A stretch of DNA of 50,789 nt from Shewanella oneidensis MR-1. Its GTDB lineage: Bacteria > Pseudomonadota > Gammaproteobacteria > Enterobacterales > Shewanellaceae. The stretch covers positions 4,894,212-4,945,000 of the forward strand of contig NC_004347.2 in the NCBI RefSeq assembly GCF_000146165.2, given 5' to 3'. The notes under the pieces were generated by a model. The model searched no databases. It saw only the letters and a list, made by a program, of their open reading frames with translations, and was not told the origin of the DNA. Shown here in pieces: positions 1 to 9,524 of this stretch (position 1 is the first letter of the stretch; every line of letters begins with the position of its first letter). A program made the position numbers and the translations under genes.

Positions 1-407
1 AAGCCAGAACTTGATTTGTTAACGTCAACCCCTTGAGCCTGTACCTCTTGTGGTAACAGGGTCATTGCACCCTGCAATTTGTTCTGAACTTGTACCTGAG
101 CAATATCAGGATCGGCTTCGGCATTGAAGGTCAAAGTGATTTCAGCATTACCGAAACTATCGCTGGTTGAGGCAATATAACGTAGGTGATCGATACCCTT
201 CATGCGTTGCTCAATCACCTGAGTCACTGAGTCTTCAACAATCTTGGCCGATGCACCAGGGTAGTTAGCACTGATCACCACGGTTGGCGGTGCAATGCTG
301 GGATATTGAGAAACCGGCAGGGTGCGAATTGAAAGCACCCCCGCCAACATAATAATTAAGGCGATCACCCACGCAAAGATGGGACGATCAATAAAAAAAC
401 GTGCCAT
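1..407 (-). CDS. RND efflux pump inner-membrane permease (AcrB-like), 3' part outside the window
   Basis: Reading down from an ATG at 407, the minus strand has an open frame to the window edge, about 135 residues. It begins [18 protein letters not shown], the standard start of AcrB/MexB-type proton-driven drug exporters: first transmembrane helix, then the periplasmic porter domain with [10 protein letters not shown]. The family is about 1,040 residues long, so most of the gene lies to the left. It starts 9 bp after the stop of the membrane-fusion gene upstream, so the two form an operon. The product should form the inner-membrane trimer of a tripartite efflux pump. The substrate cannot be told from this fragment. 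Confidence 0.93.
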   Translation of the reverse strand, partial: MARFFIDRPIFAWVIALIIMLAGVLSIRTLPVSQYPSIAPPTVVISANYPGASAKIVEDSVTQVIEQRMKGIDHLRYIASTSDSFGNAEITLTFNAEADPDIAQVQVQNKLQGAMTLLPQEVQAQGVDVNKSSSG

Positions 408-416
408 AGCTATGCC

Positions 417-1565
417 CTATTGTGCTTGGGTTGCTGAAATAACTTTGGGAATGACTGGCGCTCCTGGGCGGATTTTTTGCAATCCTTCCACAATAACCTG
501 ATCACCGACGGCAAGACCTGATGTCACCCGCCACTGATGATTTATCACCTCAGCAGTGGTCACAATTTTGGCTTCTACTTGGCCTTGCGCATTGACCACC
601 ATCGCCACAGCCTCGCCCTTAGCGTTACGAGTAATAGCTTTCTGTGGCACAAGAATGGCCTGAGGATCAGTTCCCGCATTCAACATAGCGCGAACATACA
701 TACCGGGTAACAACACCCCGTCAGGGTTCGGGAATTCAGCACGCAAAATGACTGAACCAGTATTTTGATCCACACTCACTTCAGCAAATTGCAGTTTACC
801 GGTATGACCGTAGACGGTGCCATCTACCAAAACTAGCTGCACATCAGCATTGTCAGCCGCCAACAATTTACCCTGTTTTAATTTCGCTTTTAGGCGCAGT
901 AATTGCGCACTCGATTGCGCGATATCCACATTAATAGGGTCAAGTTGCTGAATCGTCGCCAAGGTTTGACTTTGGTTTGCCGTCACCAGCGCACCTGCGG
1001 TCACACTGGATTTACCAATACGGCCTGAAATAGGAGCCAATACTTCGGTGTATTCTAGATTGATTTTTGCAGTATTGATCGCCGCTTCCGCAACAGTCAC
1101 GCTCGCCAACGCTTCTTTATAAGCGGCATCTGCTTCATCAAAATCTTGTTTACTGATGGCGTTAGTCTTCACCAATTGCTGATAGCGAGCGGCCTTTGCC
1201 TTAGCCGAAGCTAGACTTGCGTTTGCGCGTGCTAAGTCAGCGTTTGCACTCACCAATGCGGCTTTATAGGTAGCAGAATCAATTTGATAGAGAGATTCAC
1301 CCTGCTTAACATTGCCTCCCTCAACAAAGCTGCGCTTAGTGATAATGCCATTTACCTGAGGACGAACTTCGGCCTCAAGGAATGCCTTGCTACGGCCTGG
1401 TAATTCGATTTTGATAACCTGTGGCTTAGCCTCCACTTTGATTACCCCAACCTCCATGCTCTGCGGCCCTGCGCCGCCATGAGCGGCTTTATCCTCTTGA
1501 GGGCTACAAGCTGCCATCCACAACGCCACGCTGATTACTGAGGCAAGTTTAATTGTCTGCCGCAT
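417..1565 (-). CDS. RND efflux periplasmic adaptor (membrane fusion lipoprotein)
   Basis: This is an AcrA/MexA-type adaptor of 382 residues that bridges an RND permease and an outer-membrane channel. I take the ATG at 1565 as the start because AGGAG sits just upstream; a longer frame begins 12 codons earlier without a ribosome site. The N-terminus is a lipoprotein signal ending in MAAC, so the mature protein should be lipid-anchored. Next come a barrel-sandwich (lipoyl) half with RPQVNGIITKRSFVEGG, an alpha-helical hairpin rich in Ala and Lys at about 115-165, the second lipoyl half (EVLAPISGRIGKSS), and a C-terminal beta-barrel with LLPGMYVRA. It is the first gene of the operon with the permease. 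No tetR-type regulator lies next to it inside the window. Confidence 0.93.
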   Translation of the reverse strand: MRQTIKLASVISVALWMAACSPQEDKAAHGGAGPQSMEVGVIKVEAKPQVIKIELPGRSKAFLEAEVRPQVNGIITKRSFVEGGNVKQGESLYQIDSATYKAALVSANADLARANASLASAKAKAARYQQLVKTNAISKQDFDEADAAYKEALASVTVAEAAINTAKINLEYTEVLAPISGRIGKSSVTAGALVTANQSQTLATIQQLDPINVDIAQSSAQLLRLKAKLKQGKLLAADNADVQLVLVDGTVYGHTGKLQFAEVSVDQNTGSVILRAEFPNPDGVLLPGMYVRAMLNAGTDPQAILVPQKAITRNAKGEAVAMVVNAQGQVEAKIVTTAEVINHQWRVTSGLAVGDQVIVEGLQKIRPGAPVIPKVISATQAQ

Positions 1566-1601
1566 GAGAACTCCTTTAAATTTTAACGCCACCGTGTTCA
1601 C

Positions 1602-2323
1602 ACAACATGGGTGATTGCACGGCCATAATTATAACTAAAATCAAAGCGATTACTTATCGTATACCCTATAAGGATCAACAAGAAAGATAAACAAACAAAA
1701 GTGTAAACGAATGAAAATATTCACACCTTTACCAATACCTTATTAGTGGAATTGTTATCCTATTTAAGAACTATGTTAACAGTAGATAAGATTGTTAGCG
1801 TTATACAATACAAAACTCTTATTCAGCCTACTCTATATCTAAAATGTTGCAAATCTGTTTGACTGCACAAATGTTTATCGCCTCAACATGAGTACACATT
1901 GAATTGATAAAGCGATAACAGATTAGTACTACATAAGATTTTACGCATACAAACCACGAAGGGTCATACTGGATAAACAACGGTGATTGCCTACGCCTAG
2001 CTATCCATAAGCATACTATATCGATGTAACTCCCTGTTAAAAATAGCGTCAGGAAAACGATAAATATTCAAACTGTTGGACGCGACATTTTATGGTCAAG
2101 CATTGTATAGGGCAAACTGGATATCACATTTTGCACCTCATTAAATGAAACTCAGCTTCCCATAAAACGCATTTCTATAAATGACACTGCCATCGCCTCA
2201 ATTATTTCTCTGCTTATTCATATTCATTCATATCTTTTCGTTATTGGTTCATCCCAAGCTACACGGCCATTAACAACTTATTTTTACGATAAACATGCGC
2301 TAACCATTCCCAATCACTTTGAG
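1602..2323. other. 722-bp AT-rich intergenic stretch with no gene recognised
   Basis: This gap separates the divergent efflux operon and the torF-like gene. I found no open frame with a ribosome site, no tRNA and no clear repeat. The sequence is strongly AT-rich and probably carries promoters for both flanking genes, but none could be fixed with confidence. Confidence 0.5.
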
Positions 2324-3070
2324 ATGATGATTATGAAGATTCGTACTAAATTTCTGCTAACTGGGGCGTTACTTTCTTTGGCGGCCAGCTCCCACGCAGC
2401 TGAAGATAATCAACTCTTTGGTGGCACAATTAACGGCAATGTTAATTTTGCTTCTGATTATGTGTTTCGTGGAGAATCCGAAACCTTAGACGGTGATATT
2501 CCCGTTGTTCAAGGCAAGTTAAGCTGGGATCACAATCAAGGCTGGTATGCGGGAGTCTTTAGCTCCAACATCAAGTTTGCCGACCCAAATTTAGAAATTG
2601 TGACCGCACCTTTTATTGGTAAAGCGGGAGAGTTTGGCGACTCAGGCTTTACCTATGATGTCATGCTGTTTTCGTACCTTTATCCCGGTGCATCCTATTC
2701 CAACTACACCGAATTATGGCTAAAAGTGGGTAAACAATTCGGCCGCGCCAATCTGCAACTTGAAATCACACCAACGGTGGATGACTGGTTTGGTGTTGAT
2801 GGCTGGCACGGGGTGAACTACGCCCTGCACCCAAGCTATAGCTTTGACAACGGTGTTAAAATCTCAGCATCTGTGGGTTATCAAGACCTAACGGGTGATG
2901 GCGCCGAAGGTTGGGGCCACTGGAACATCGGCCTCAGCAAAGCTTACTATGGCCTAAACTTCGACCTACGCTACCACGCCAGCACCGTAGACAGTGACCA
3001 TAAAGTCTATGGCACCCAAACTGAAATCTTCGATGACCGAGTCGTCATTGGGATCAGTAAAAGTTTTTAA
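2324..3070 (+). CDS. TorF family outer-membrane protein (putative porin)
   Basis: The 248-residue protein starts with a Sec signal peptide (LLTGALLSLAASSHA, cleavage before AED). It continues as an alternating aromatic/polar chain typical of the TorF/TIGR02001 (Gcw_chp) family, with NVNFASDYVFRGESET near the mature N-terminus and a terminal Phe (GISKSF) as in beta-barrel proteins. TorF proteins are presumed outer-membrane porins; the name comes from the TMAO-respiration region of Shewanella, but function is not well proven. Three in-frame ATGs (2324, 2327, 2333) lie close together and the exact start is uncertain. The gene stands alone and is followed by a strong terminator. A second, diverged family member lies at 7931. 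Confidence 0.85.
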   Translation: MMIMKIRTKFLLTGALLSLAASSHAAEDNQLFGGTINGNVNFASDYVFRGESETLDGDIPVVQGKLSWDHNQGWYAGVFSSNIKFADPNLEIVTAPFIGKAGEFGDSGFTYDVMLFSYLYPGASYSNYTELWLKVGKQFGRANLQLEITPTVDDWFGVDGWHGVNYALHPSYSFDNGVKISASVGYQDLTGDGAEGWGHWNIGLSKAYYGLNFDLRYHASTVDSDHKVYGTQTEIFDDRVVIGISKSF

Positions 3071-3139
3071 TCTTTTTTGCTTGCACGTTCATCCCGCTGC
3101 TTCCCTGCAGCACTCCAATTGCTTGATTTATTGAGCCTT

Positions 3140-3167
3140 GACCAGCCATATTGGCTGGTCTTTTTTT
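3140..3167 (+). terminator. Rho-independent terminator after torF-like gene
   Basis: A perfect 8-bp stem (GACCAGCC / GGCTGGTC, loop ATATT) is followed by seven T residues. Confidence 0.93.
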
Positions 3168-3174
3168 ATCGAAA

Positions 3175-3406
3175 TAACCTGAACTCGGGGTAACGAGTGC
3201 CGGGAGATCTAAAGTTAACAAACTAAATCAATGCTATAACTGATTATTTTGAAAAGGAAAATCTATTTTTTGACTGAATGCGCAGATTTTTGCGCATATC
3301 AAGGCGCTCTGTCGTACGCCATAGCGAGCTATGGTGAGACAGAGCAACGCAGAGAGGCTCGAAAAGATGCCTATTCAGCGGCTCTGCTTATCCCGAGCTC
3401 AGGTTA
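3175..3406. repeat. MITE-like element with 19-bp terminal inverted repeats
   Basis: The ends TAACCTGAACTCGGGGTAA (3175-3193) and the complement of 3388-3406 (TAACCTGAGCTCGGGATAA) match at 17 of 19 positions. The 232-bp interior has no coding frame and contains a long hairpin: GCTCTGTC ... CCATAGC / GCTATGG ... GACAGAGC at about 3309-3345. Ends that start and finish with TA suggest a non-autonomous transposon that targets TA. Its right end supplies the stop codon of the Tag-like gene on the minus strand. Confidence 0.7.
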
Positions 3407-4093
3407 AATACGATTATCACCAACACTGCAGGCTAACACACGGCTAATATCCGCAAGACAACGGCCCGATTCCTGCTGCCATTGATTGAACACAGCTTGC
3501 ACCTGTTTTAACGCCGTTTGCGAGCTAAAACCTGCGTCGACTAACTTGTGTGCTTTAAAATAACCTTGCACATCATCGGTTAACAAAAAAGTGTCCTTAC
3601 CAATTCTCCTCAAGAAATATGGCCCTGTATTTCCCCCGAGACGTGCACCTCGCTGCTTTAATAATGCCCAAAGACCAACGATATTCTCCGTTGGCCAATC
3701 GGCGATAAGCTTAGCCAAGCTACCGTGCTCACGGGCAATATCGTGGATCATCAAAGCATTATCATAGATCGCCTGAGTCTTCTTTAAGTGCCTGATTAAG
3801 GTCGCATCTGCCGCGCGAGCTTGGATCTGCTCAGGGGACAGCATTAACACTTTCTCAGGGATAAAATTAAAGAAGGATTTCTCATAGGCTGGCCACTTAT
3901 TATCGACCACACGCCAGACAAAACCGCTCTGAAACACTTGTCGGCTCATCGCACAGAGCAGCGTAGCATCATCGTACTGGCGAATTTCAGCGCTCGTTAG
4001 GCAGCCTGAAAGCAAAGCTTCGAGCCCCTTTTTACCGCCTTTGCGCTCACTCGCTCTGGCATAGATGGATGAGAAACTTTCTAGCTGACTCAT
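3404..4093 (-). CDS. DNA-3-methyladenine glycosylase I (Tag-like)
   Basis: The 229-residue protein resembles the Tag family of the HhH-GPD-like superfamily, which removes 3-methyladenine from alkylated DNA. Visible family features are the LLCAMSRQVFQSGFVWRVV block (Tag: LEGFQAGLSW), the WPAYEKSFFNFIPEKVL stretch, and IRHLKKTQAIYDNALMI, equivalent to the IRNRAKIEATINNA segment. The Cys/His zinc motif of E. coli Tag is not seen at the N-terminus, so this is a divergent branch. The stop codon TAA falls in the terminal repeat of the adjacent MITE-like element, so the last residues may have been changed by that insertion. It is transcribed divergently from the GST-like gene. Confidence 0.75.
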   Translation of the reverse strand: MSQLESFSSIYARASERKGGKKGLEALLSGCLTSAEIRQYDDATLLCAMSRQVFQSGFVWRVVDNKWPAYEKSFFNFIPEKVLMLSPEQIQARAADATLIRHLKKTQAIYDNALMIHDIAREHGSLAKLIADWPTENIVGLWALLKQRGARLGGNTGPYFLRRIGKDTFLLTDDVQGYFKAHKLVDAGFSSQTALKQVQAVFNQWQQESGRCLADISRVLACSVGDNRI

Positions 4094-4295
4094 ACTGTTA
4101 CCTTGGGTTGTCGATAGTTCTCTGGTATTTCTAAGCGTTAATAGTACTGAATTTTAGCGGGAATAGATCATTACGCATGGCAAACCACATTTACGTCCTT
4201 TCTTAAACCTTGAGAAAATTCCCACAGCAATCGTATTGATAGCGACTAAAGTTAAGACGTAGAGTCAAAAATTAGAGGTTGCGGGGTTGACACCT

Positions 4296-4943
4296 ATGGA
4301 GCTTTTCTATCATCCGTTATCACGATATTCACAGAAGGTGTTAATTGCTCTCTATGAGAAACAAGCTAACTTTTATCCGCGGATCACTGATTTACGCGAC
4401 CCGCTAGCACGCAAAGCATTCCAGCAATTTTATCCTTCAGGCAAACTGCCATTGCTCAAAACGCAAGAAGGTCAACTGCTCCCCGAATCCAGCATCATTA
4501 TTGAATACTTAGACACGCACTTTCAAAACGGTACAGAGTTATTACCCGCGGAGGCTGAACGTAATTTGGCGGTGCGCTTATTCGACCGTCTTATAGATTT
4601 CGATATCAATAACCCACTATTTCAATTAGAAAAATTAAAGTATACCCCTGAAGGGCATGAGTTCGAAATTAAGCAGCTTGAAAAGCAGATGTTTGCCCAA
4701 TTCCAGCGTTTAGATAGCCATCTTAGGCAGAATCATTGGGTTTGTGGTGACAGCTTTACCTTAGCTGACTGTGCACTGATCCCCTGCTTAAGCTACAGCT
4801 TTGCCCACTTAAACCTATTGGATTTAGATGAATTAGTGCGTTACTGGCAACAAGCGCAGCTTCGCGGCGCCTGGATGCTCGTGCTTGAAGAGGTGTTACT
4901 GGTCGAAATGGAAGAAAACACTGGGATTAGGAGTATTCCCTAG
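4296..4943 (+). CDS. Glutathione S-transferase family protein
   Basis: The protein has about 215 residues with an N-terminal thioredoxin-like domain: MELFYHPLSRYSQKVLIALYEK, then KLPLLKTQEGQLLPESSIIIEYL (cis-Pro and Glu-Ser glutathione-binding elements). The C-terminal all-helical GST domain includes GDSFTLADCALIPCL. The ATG at 4296 is preferred to an upstream TTG at 4287 because the family normally starts at this Met. The family covers glutathione conjugation, reduction and SspA-like regulatory roles; the sequence does not tell which applies. Confidence 0.85.
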   Translation: MELFYHPLSRYSQKVLIALYEKQANFYPRITDLRDPLARKAFQQFYPSGKLPLLKTQEGQLLPESSIIIEYLDTHFQNGTELLPAEAERNLAVRLFDRLIDFDINNPLFQLEKLKYTPEGHEFEIKQLEKQMFAQFQRLDSHLRQNHWVCGDSFTLADCALIPCLSYSFAHLNLLDLDELVRYWQQAQLRGAWMLVLEEVLLVEMEENTGIRSIP

Positions 4944-4955
4944 CAGCAACAAGCA

Positions 4956-5486
4956 CTAAAGGTTGCGCTCTTTCTTTAACTGTAAAAAAGCCTTCCATTT
5001 CACCACTTCTGGCGGTAATTCAGGAGCGGGGGCGGTATATCCCGCCTCTTTAACTAACACTTCTAAAGGGATTTGCTTACCTTTACACACAAACACACCG
5101 CGCACATGCACTATGCAGTGCAGGCCGCGCTCACTGATGAAGCGTTGTTCAATATAGAAATACTTTTCATCCCAGCCTACCACTTTGGTTTCTATCTCAA
5201 ATTTTTTCAACGGTTTGATATCACGGATATAAGTGAACTCCGCGGCATTAACGATAGGCATCCATTTTAATTTGAGGAAGCGCTTCAGCAGCCCCATTTC
5301 GGCCAACATATAGGTGCGAGCCAGATCCATAAACGCCGGGTAACGGGAGTTAGTGAGATGAAAATTGATATCGCAATCACTGGGTAAAGCGCGGTAAGTA
5401 ATGCGGCTCGTGCCCAGAAAATCAATCTTACGGCAGTGGCGCGTGCGCCAAAACAACAACCAAAACAAACGGAAATACAGATTCAT
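4956..5486 (-). CDS. Hotdog-fold thioesterase-like protein (4HBT-like)
   Basis: The 176-residue protein has a hydrophobic N-terminal anchor (MNLYFRLFWLLFWR), then a hotdog domain: SRITYRALPSDCDINFHLTNSRYPAFMDLARTYML resembles the D-x-N-x-H-x-N-N-xx-Y core of 4-hydroxybenzoyl-CoA-type thioesterases. It is followed by the strand-rich half (FEIETKVVGWDEKYFYIEQRF). It probably hydrolyses an acyl-CoA at the inner membrane; the substrate is unknown. In-frame ATG 5531 and TTG 5543 would add 15 or 19 residues, so the start is uncertain. It lies downstream of prlC on the same strand but after a terminator, so it probably has its own promoter. It is convergent with the GST-like gene, with a 12-bp gap. 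Confidence 0.75.
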   Translation of the reverse strand: MNLYFRLFWLLFWRTRHCRKIDFLGTSRITYRALPSDCDINFHLTNSRYPAFMDLARTYMLAEMGLLKRFLKLKWMPIVNAAEFTYIRDIKPLKKFEIETKVVGWDEKYFYIEQRFISERGLHCIVHVRGVFVCKGKQIPLEVLVKEAGYTAPAPELPPEVVKWKAFLQLKKERNL

Positions 5487-5559
5487 AGCCAGTCGCCCTA
5501 AAAAGAAGAGCCACAGGCTAACAGAGGTCATACCACAGGGCAAGCGAGATCTAGTTCAC

Positions 5560-5585
5560 AAAAAAGGCGCCATTCGGCGCCGTTT
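5560..5585 (-). terminator. Rho-independent terminator after prlC
   Basis: On the minus strand GGCGCC-GAAT-GGCGCC is followed by six T residues. The 6-bp all-GC stem lies 37 bp after the prlC stop. Confidence 0.88.
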
Positions 5586-5622
5586 TATGCTCAGTCACTC
5601 CCATTAAGGAGCCTTGCACTAT

Positions 5623-7662
5623 TTATGCGGCGATCCCAGAATGTCTTAGCAGTGCATCGATACTCGGCTCGCGCCCCATAAACTGCTTAAATAAATCCAT
5701 CGGCTCCGCCGAACCGCCCATTTCGAGGATATTGTGCAGGAAACGGCGACCCGTTTCAGGATTGAAGATGCCTTCTTCTTCGAAGCGGGAAAACGCATCC
5801 GCCGACAGCACTTCAGCCCATTTGTAGCTGTAATAACCCGCGGCATAACCACCAGCAAAAATATGCGCAAAACCGTGTTGGAAACGGTTAAATGCCGGAG
5901 GGATTAATACCGCCACCTGACGACGCACTTCGTCTAAGGTCTCTTGAATACACGCACCTTTAGCAGGGTCGTATTCGTGATGCAGTCTAAAATCGAACAG
6001 TGAAAACTCGAGCTGACGCAACATCATCATGCCGGATTGGAAGTTTTTCGCCGCTAACATCTTATCTAACATCGCTTTAGGTAAAGGCTCACCCGTTTCA
6101 TAATGACCGGAGATCTCCGCTAAGGCTTCTTCCTGCCAGCACCAGTTTTCCATAAATTGGCTAGGTAACTCGACTGCATCCCAAGGCACACCGTTGATAC
6201 CAGATACGCCAGCAACATCGATTTTGGTCAGCATATGGTGAATGCCATGGCCAAACTCATGGAATAAAGTCGTCACTTCATCGTGAGTGAAAAGCGCAGG
6301 CTTGCCATCAACTGGACCATTGAAGTTACAGGTGAGATAGGCAACGGGTTTTTGTAGGCCATTGGCGGTTTGACGACGCACGCGGCAATCATCCATCCAA
6401 GCGCCGCCGCGTTTACCAGTGCGGGCGTATAAATCTAAATAGAAGCTGCCTCTGTGCTCGCCCGTTTCGTCAAAAATATCGAAGAAACGTACATCCTTAT
6501 GCCAACGGTCAAACTCGGTTTGCTCAATAATCTTCAAACCAAAGAGGCGTGAGACAGTGTAAAACAAGCCTGATAGCACTTTATCTTCAGGGAAGTAAGG
6601 GCGCAGCAACTCTTGAGAAATCTCATACTTATGTTGCTGTAACTTCTCGGCATAAAAACTTAAGTCCCAGGAAGCCATTTCACTCACGCCATATTGTTCC
6701 TGCGCAAAGGCTTTTAGCTCGGCCAGTTCGGCCTTAGCTTGATCTTTAGAACGCAGCGCCAATTCATTTAAGAATGCCATCACCTGCGCAGGCGTTTCGG
6801 CCATTTTAGTCGCGAGGGATTTTTCGGCAAAGCTATCAAAACCTAATAATTGTGCCAGTTCATGGCGCAGCGCGAGGATTTCATCCATCAAAGGACCGTT
6901 ATCAAATTCGCCTGCATTCGGGCCTTGATCCGATGCGCGAGTCACGAAGGCGCGATAGCACTCTTCCCTTAACTCACGGTTTTCACTGTAGGTCATCACA
7001 GGTAAATAGGAAGGGAAATCTAAGGTAAACAACCAGCCTTCGAGTTCACGGGCCTCGGCCATTGCTTTCGCTGCCGCCTTGGCAGAATCTGGCAAGCCAG
7101 CGAGTTCAGCCTCATCGGTAATTAACTTAGTCCAGGCTTGGGTCGCATCAAGCAATTGATTTGAAAAGCCGCTGGTAAGTTCAGAAAGACGCTTAACGAT
7201 TTCACCATAACGCAGTTTTTGCGCGTCATCTAAGCCGATACCCGAGAGCTCGAAGTCACGCAAACTGTGCTCAATCACCATTTGCTGCGCTTGGCTTAAT
7301 TGCTCAAATACCTCGGATGCACGCAGAGATTTATATGCCTCATATAGCCCTTGGTGTTGACCAACGTAAGTGCCATATTCGGATAAAAGAGGTAAACAAG
7401 CATCGTGGGCCGCGCGCCATTCATCTGTGCTAGTGACAGAGTTCATGTGGGAAACGGGCGACCAAATTTGGCTTAGTTCATCGTCCACTTGCTCAAGTGG
7501 AGCAATCAGGTTTTCCCAAGTATAGGGCCCTGGATTTTGCAGCACCTCATCGATTTTGGCGCGGCACTGAGCAATAGCATGCTCAACGGCAACTTGAATA
7601 TGTTCAGGTTTAATCTGTGAAAAAAGCGGTAAGCTTGCGCCGTTAAGCAAAGGGTTGCTCAT
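5623..7662 (-). CDS. prlC: Oligopeptidase A (M3 family zinc metallopeptidase)
   Basis: The 679-residue protein has the full length of PrlC/OpdA. It carries the thimet-oligopeptidase zinc site FHEFGHGIHHML (HEFGH supplies two His ligands and the catalytic Glu), with the third ligand in the downstream ENWCWQEEAL region. GAWMDDCRVRR and the C-terminal GGYAAGYYSYKWAEVLSADAFSRF are hallmark blocks. It is a cytoplasmic enzyme that degrades short peptides, including cleaved signal peptides. The start MSNPLLNG matches the family. No gene follows in the same transcript before the terminator at 5560-5585. Confidence 0.97.
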   Translation of the reverse strand: MSNPLLNGASLPLFSQIKPEHIQVAVEHAIAQCRAKIDEVLQNPGPYTWENLIAPLEQVDDELSQIWSPVSHMNSVTSTDEWRAAHDACLPLLSEYGTYVGQHQGLYEAYKSLRASEVFEQLSQAQQMVIEHSLRDFELSGIGLDDAQKLRYGEIVKRLSELTSGFSNQLLDATQAWTKLITDEAELAGLPDSAKAAAKAMAEARELEGWLFTLDFPSYLPVMTYSENRELREECYRAFVTRASDQGPNAGEFDNGPLMDEILALRHELAQLLGFDSFAEKSLATKMAETPAQVMAFLNELALRSKDQAKAELAELKAFAQEQYGVSEMASWDLSFYAEKLQQHKYEISQELLRPYFPEDKVLSGLFYTVSRLFGLKIIEQTEFDRWHKDVRFFDIFDETGEHRGSFYLDLYARTGKRGGAWMDDCRVRRQTANGLQKPVAYLTCNFNGPVDGKPALFTHDEVTTLFHEFGHGIHHMLTKIDVAGVSGINGVPWDAVELPSQFMENWCWQEEALAEISGHYETGEPLPKAMLDKMLAAKNFQSGMMMLRQLEFSLFDFRLHHEYDPAKGACIQETLDEVRRQVAVLIPPAFNRFQHGFAHIFAGGYAAGYYSYKWAEVLSADAFSRFEEEGIFNPETGRRFLHNILEMGGSAEPMDLFKQFMGREPSIDALLRHSGIAA

Positions 7663-7930
7663 AATGATTCCTCTACAATCTGTGTAGCTAATAAATAAGG
7701 GCTTATGTTCGATTTATCAAGGCGAGAAAATCGATTGTCATCTTCGCTCGTACGCTTAACGACATTCCACAAAGAAAAAAGTGAGCCAGTTCTCAATTAG
7801 GATTTACACCAAATTTACCCTTTGAATCTTGACGGTTTGATCGCAAATCAAATCCATTCTCATTAATGATTGTGTTTATATGGGCTAATATCTACGCATA
7901 TTCCGCATTTTCAATCAGATTGGCTTAAAT

Positions 7931-8719
7931 ATGGCAGTTTCAATTAAATCCATCATTAGCGCCGCAGGCGTCATTAGCTTAGTGTGCTTAAGCCATCCGT
8001 GTTTAGCTAACGAGAGCTTGACGCAAACCGAAGGAGTAGCGAGCAGCTTATTGCCTGCAACCACCACCAATCCTTGGGCTGTGAGCGTAGATTTAGGCTG
8101 GGATAGCAAGTATGTTTCGCAAGGGCGTAATAACTTAGCAGAGGGCGGAATTTATTGGATGAATGCCAGCGTCCAATACGGCAATCTCACCACCTACGCC
8201 CTCGTGGGCCGCGGCGATAGCCAAGCTTATACCGAGTGGAATATCGGCCTAGAATACGCCCTAAACTTGAACGAACACTTAGAAGCAACTCTTGGATATC
8301 AACGAATCGAAGGCTATAGCGATAGCCGCTGTCAGGATAACGAACTGTTTGCTGAACTGGCTTACACCGCCGCGCCTTGGCTAGTGCCTTCAGTGAGTTA
8401 TGTCTATTCCACCGAAGCGGCAGGCTATTTTGTAGAGCTGAGTCTACACAGCTATTGGCAACTTACAGAGCAATTTACGCTTTCACCATATGTAACACAA
8501 GGTCTTGATTTTAAATATCGAACAGAAGAACACAATGGCAAAAATCATCTCCAATTTGGGCTAGAAGCAAGCTATAACCTCGCCGAAAATATCATCATTA
8601 GCGGTCATATTAGCCACAGTATTGCGCAGGCCGATATCGAGCAAGAAGCGGCAGCCAATGGTGATGTGAACTCGCAAGACCAAACCTATGCGGGTATCCA
8701 TTTCAATATGAGCTTCTAG
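7931..8719 (+). CDS. Second TorF family putative porin
   Basis: The 262-residue protein has a signal peptide (ISAAGVISLVCLSHPCLA, cleavage before NES) and the TorF signature region WAVSVDLGWDSKYVSQGRNNLAEGG. Amphipathic beta-strands follow, ending in the C-terminal Phe HFNMSF that beta-barrel assembly recognises. It is clearly related in design to the protein at 2324 but diverged in sequence. It lies 95 bp upstream of a small secreted protein and could share a transcript with it. It is probably an outer-membrane protein; no substrate can be assigned. Confidence 0.8.
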   Translation: MAVSIKSIISAAGVISLVCLSHPCLANESLTQTEGVASSLLPATTTNPWAVSVDLGWDSKYVSQGRNNLAEGGIYWMNASVQYGNLTTYALVGRGDSQAYTEWNIGLEYALNLNEHLEATLGYQRIEGYSDSRCQDNELFAELAYTAAPWLVPSVSYVYSTEAAGYFVELSLHSYWQLTEQFTLSPYVTQGLDFKYRTEEHNGKNHLQFGLEASYNLAENIIISGHISHSIAQADIEQEAAANGDVNSQDQTYAGIHFNMSF

Positions 8720-8814
8720 GTTTTATCGATATCACTGCTGCTTGGCAAACTATCCCACACCTAACTACACTCAAGATGTCGATGGAGCGACCTTGATTTA
8801 GCGAGGCACAGGGA

Positions 8815-9348
8815 ATGTTGGCTCACCAGTTAAAAATACTCACTAACACATTTATCATATTGACCTTTTGCAGTCTGCCATCCTTAGCCGCAGTACCTGA
8901 GAGCGAGCCTGAATTAGTATTCGAATCCCTCTCAAAAAGTACCACTACTGACCCACTGCCATTGGGAACACTGCTCGACAGCGAAGGTAAGCTGCTGCCC
9001 ATTCCCGTAGAGCAAAGCGCTTTGGATTATTCACCACCCACAGTAAATATTGATAATGAGTCACCCAAAGCAAAGACCGACAAAACGCAATCCACTAAAA
9101 CTAAAAAGAAAAAACTGAGTCGCAAGCAACAACTCGCCAGCCGCGAAAAAGTCGCTAACGATCCCAGTTGCCGCTGGCTTGATGCCCGGATGTCACAACT
9201 CGAAACGCAGATTGGCAATAAGCAAGACAAAGCCGCCGACTATCAAAGCGATGAGCTCAGCGCTCGCAGGCAGGAATGGCAATGTCTTAAATGCGGTGTT
9301 GAAGGACCAAACCAAGACGATCACCACCGCTGCCAATACCGCCGTTAA
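8815..9348 (+). CDS. Small secreted protein of unknown function
   Basis: I do not recognise this 177-residue protein. It has a Sec signal peptide (ILTFCSLPSLAA), a low-complexity acidic and Ser/Thr-rich segment, and a strongly basic run (TKTKKKKLSRKQQLASREK). The C-terminal part has three cysteines, in NDPSCRWLDARMSQLE and EWQCLKCG. The C-terminal pattern could be a small disulfide-bonded or metal-binding unit in the periplasm. It follows the TorF-like gene on the same strand and may be co-transcribed. Confidence 0.6.
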   Translation: MLAHQLKILTNTFIILTFCSLPSLAAVPESEPELVFESLSKSTTTDPLPLGTLLDSEGKLLPIPVEQSALDYSPPTVNIDNESPKAKTDKTQSTKTKKKKLSRKQQLASREKVANDPSCRWLDARMSQLETQIGNKQDKAADYQSDELSARRQEWQCLKCGVEGPNQDDHHRCQYRR

Positions 9349-9524
9349 ACTTCCGCAGAATTAACAGGTTGTTAATACGTTTGATATCAGGCTGATTGAG
9401 ATTTTTTGCGGCAAACCAAGGTCTATAGCAAGGCAACTTAATAGGCTGGTCTGCAAACTCAATCCAACCTACAATGGCCTTCTGCTATTAAGCACCTCAT
9501 TCTTAGGATTAGACGGAGAAACTC

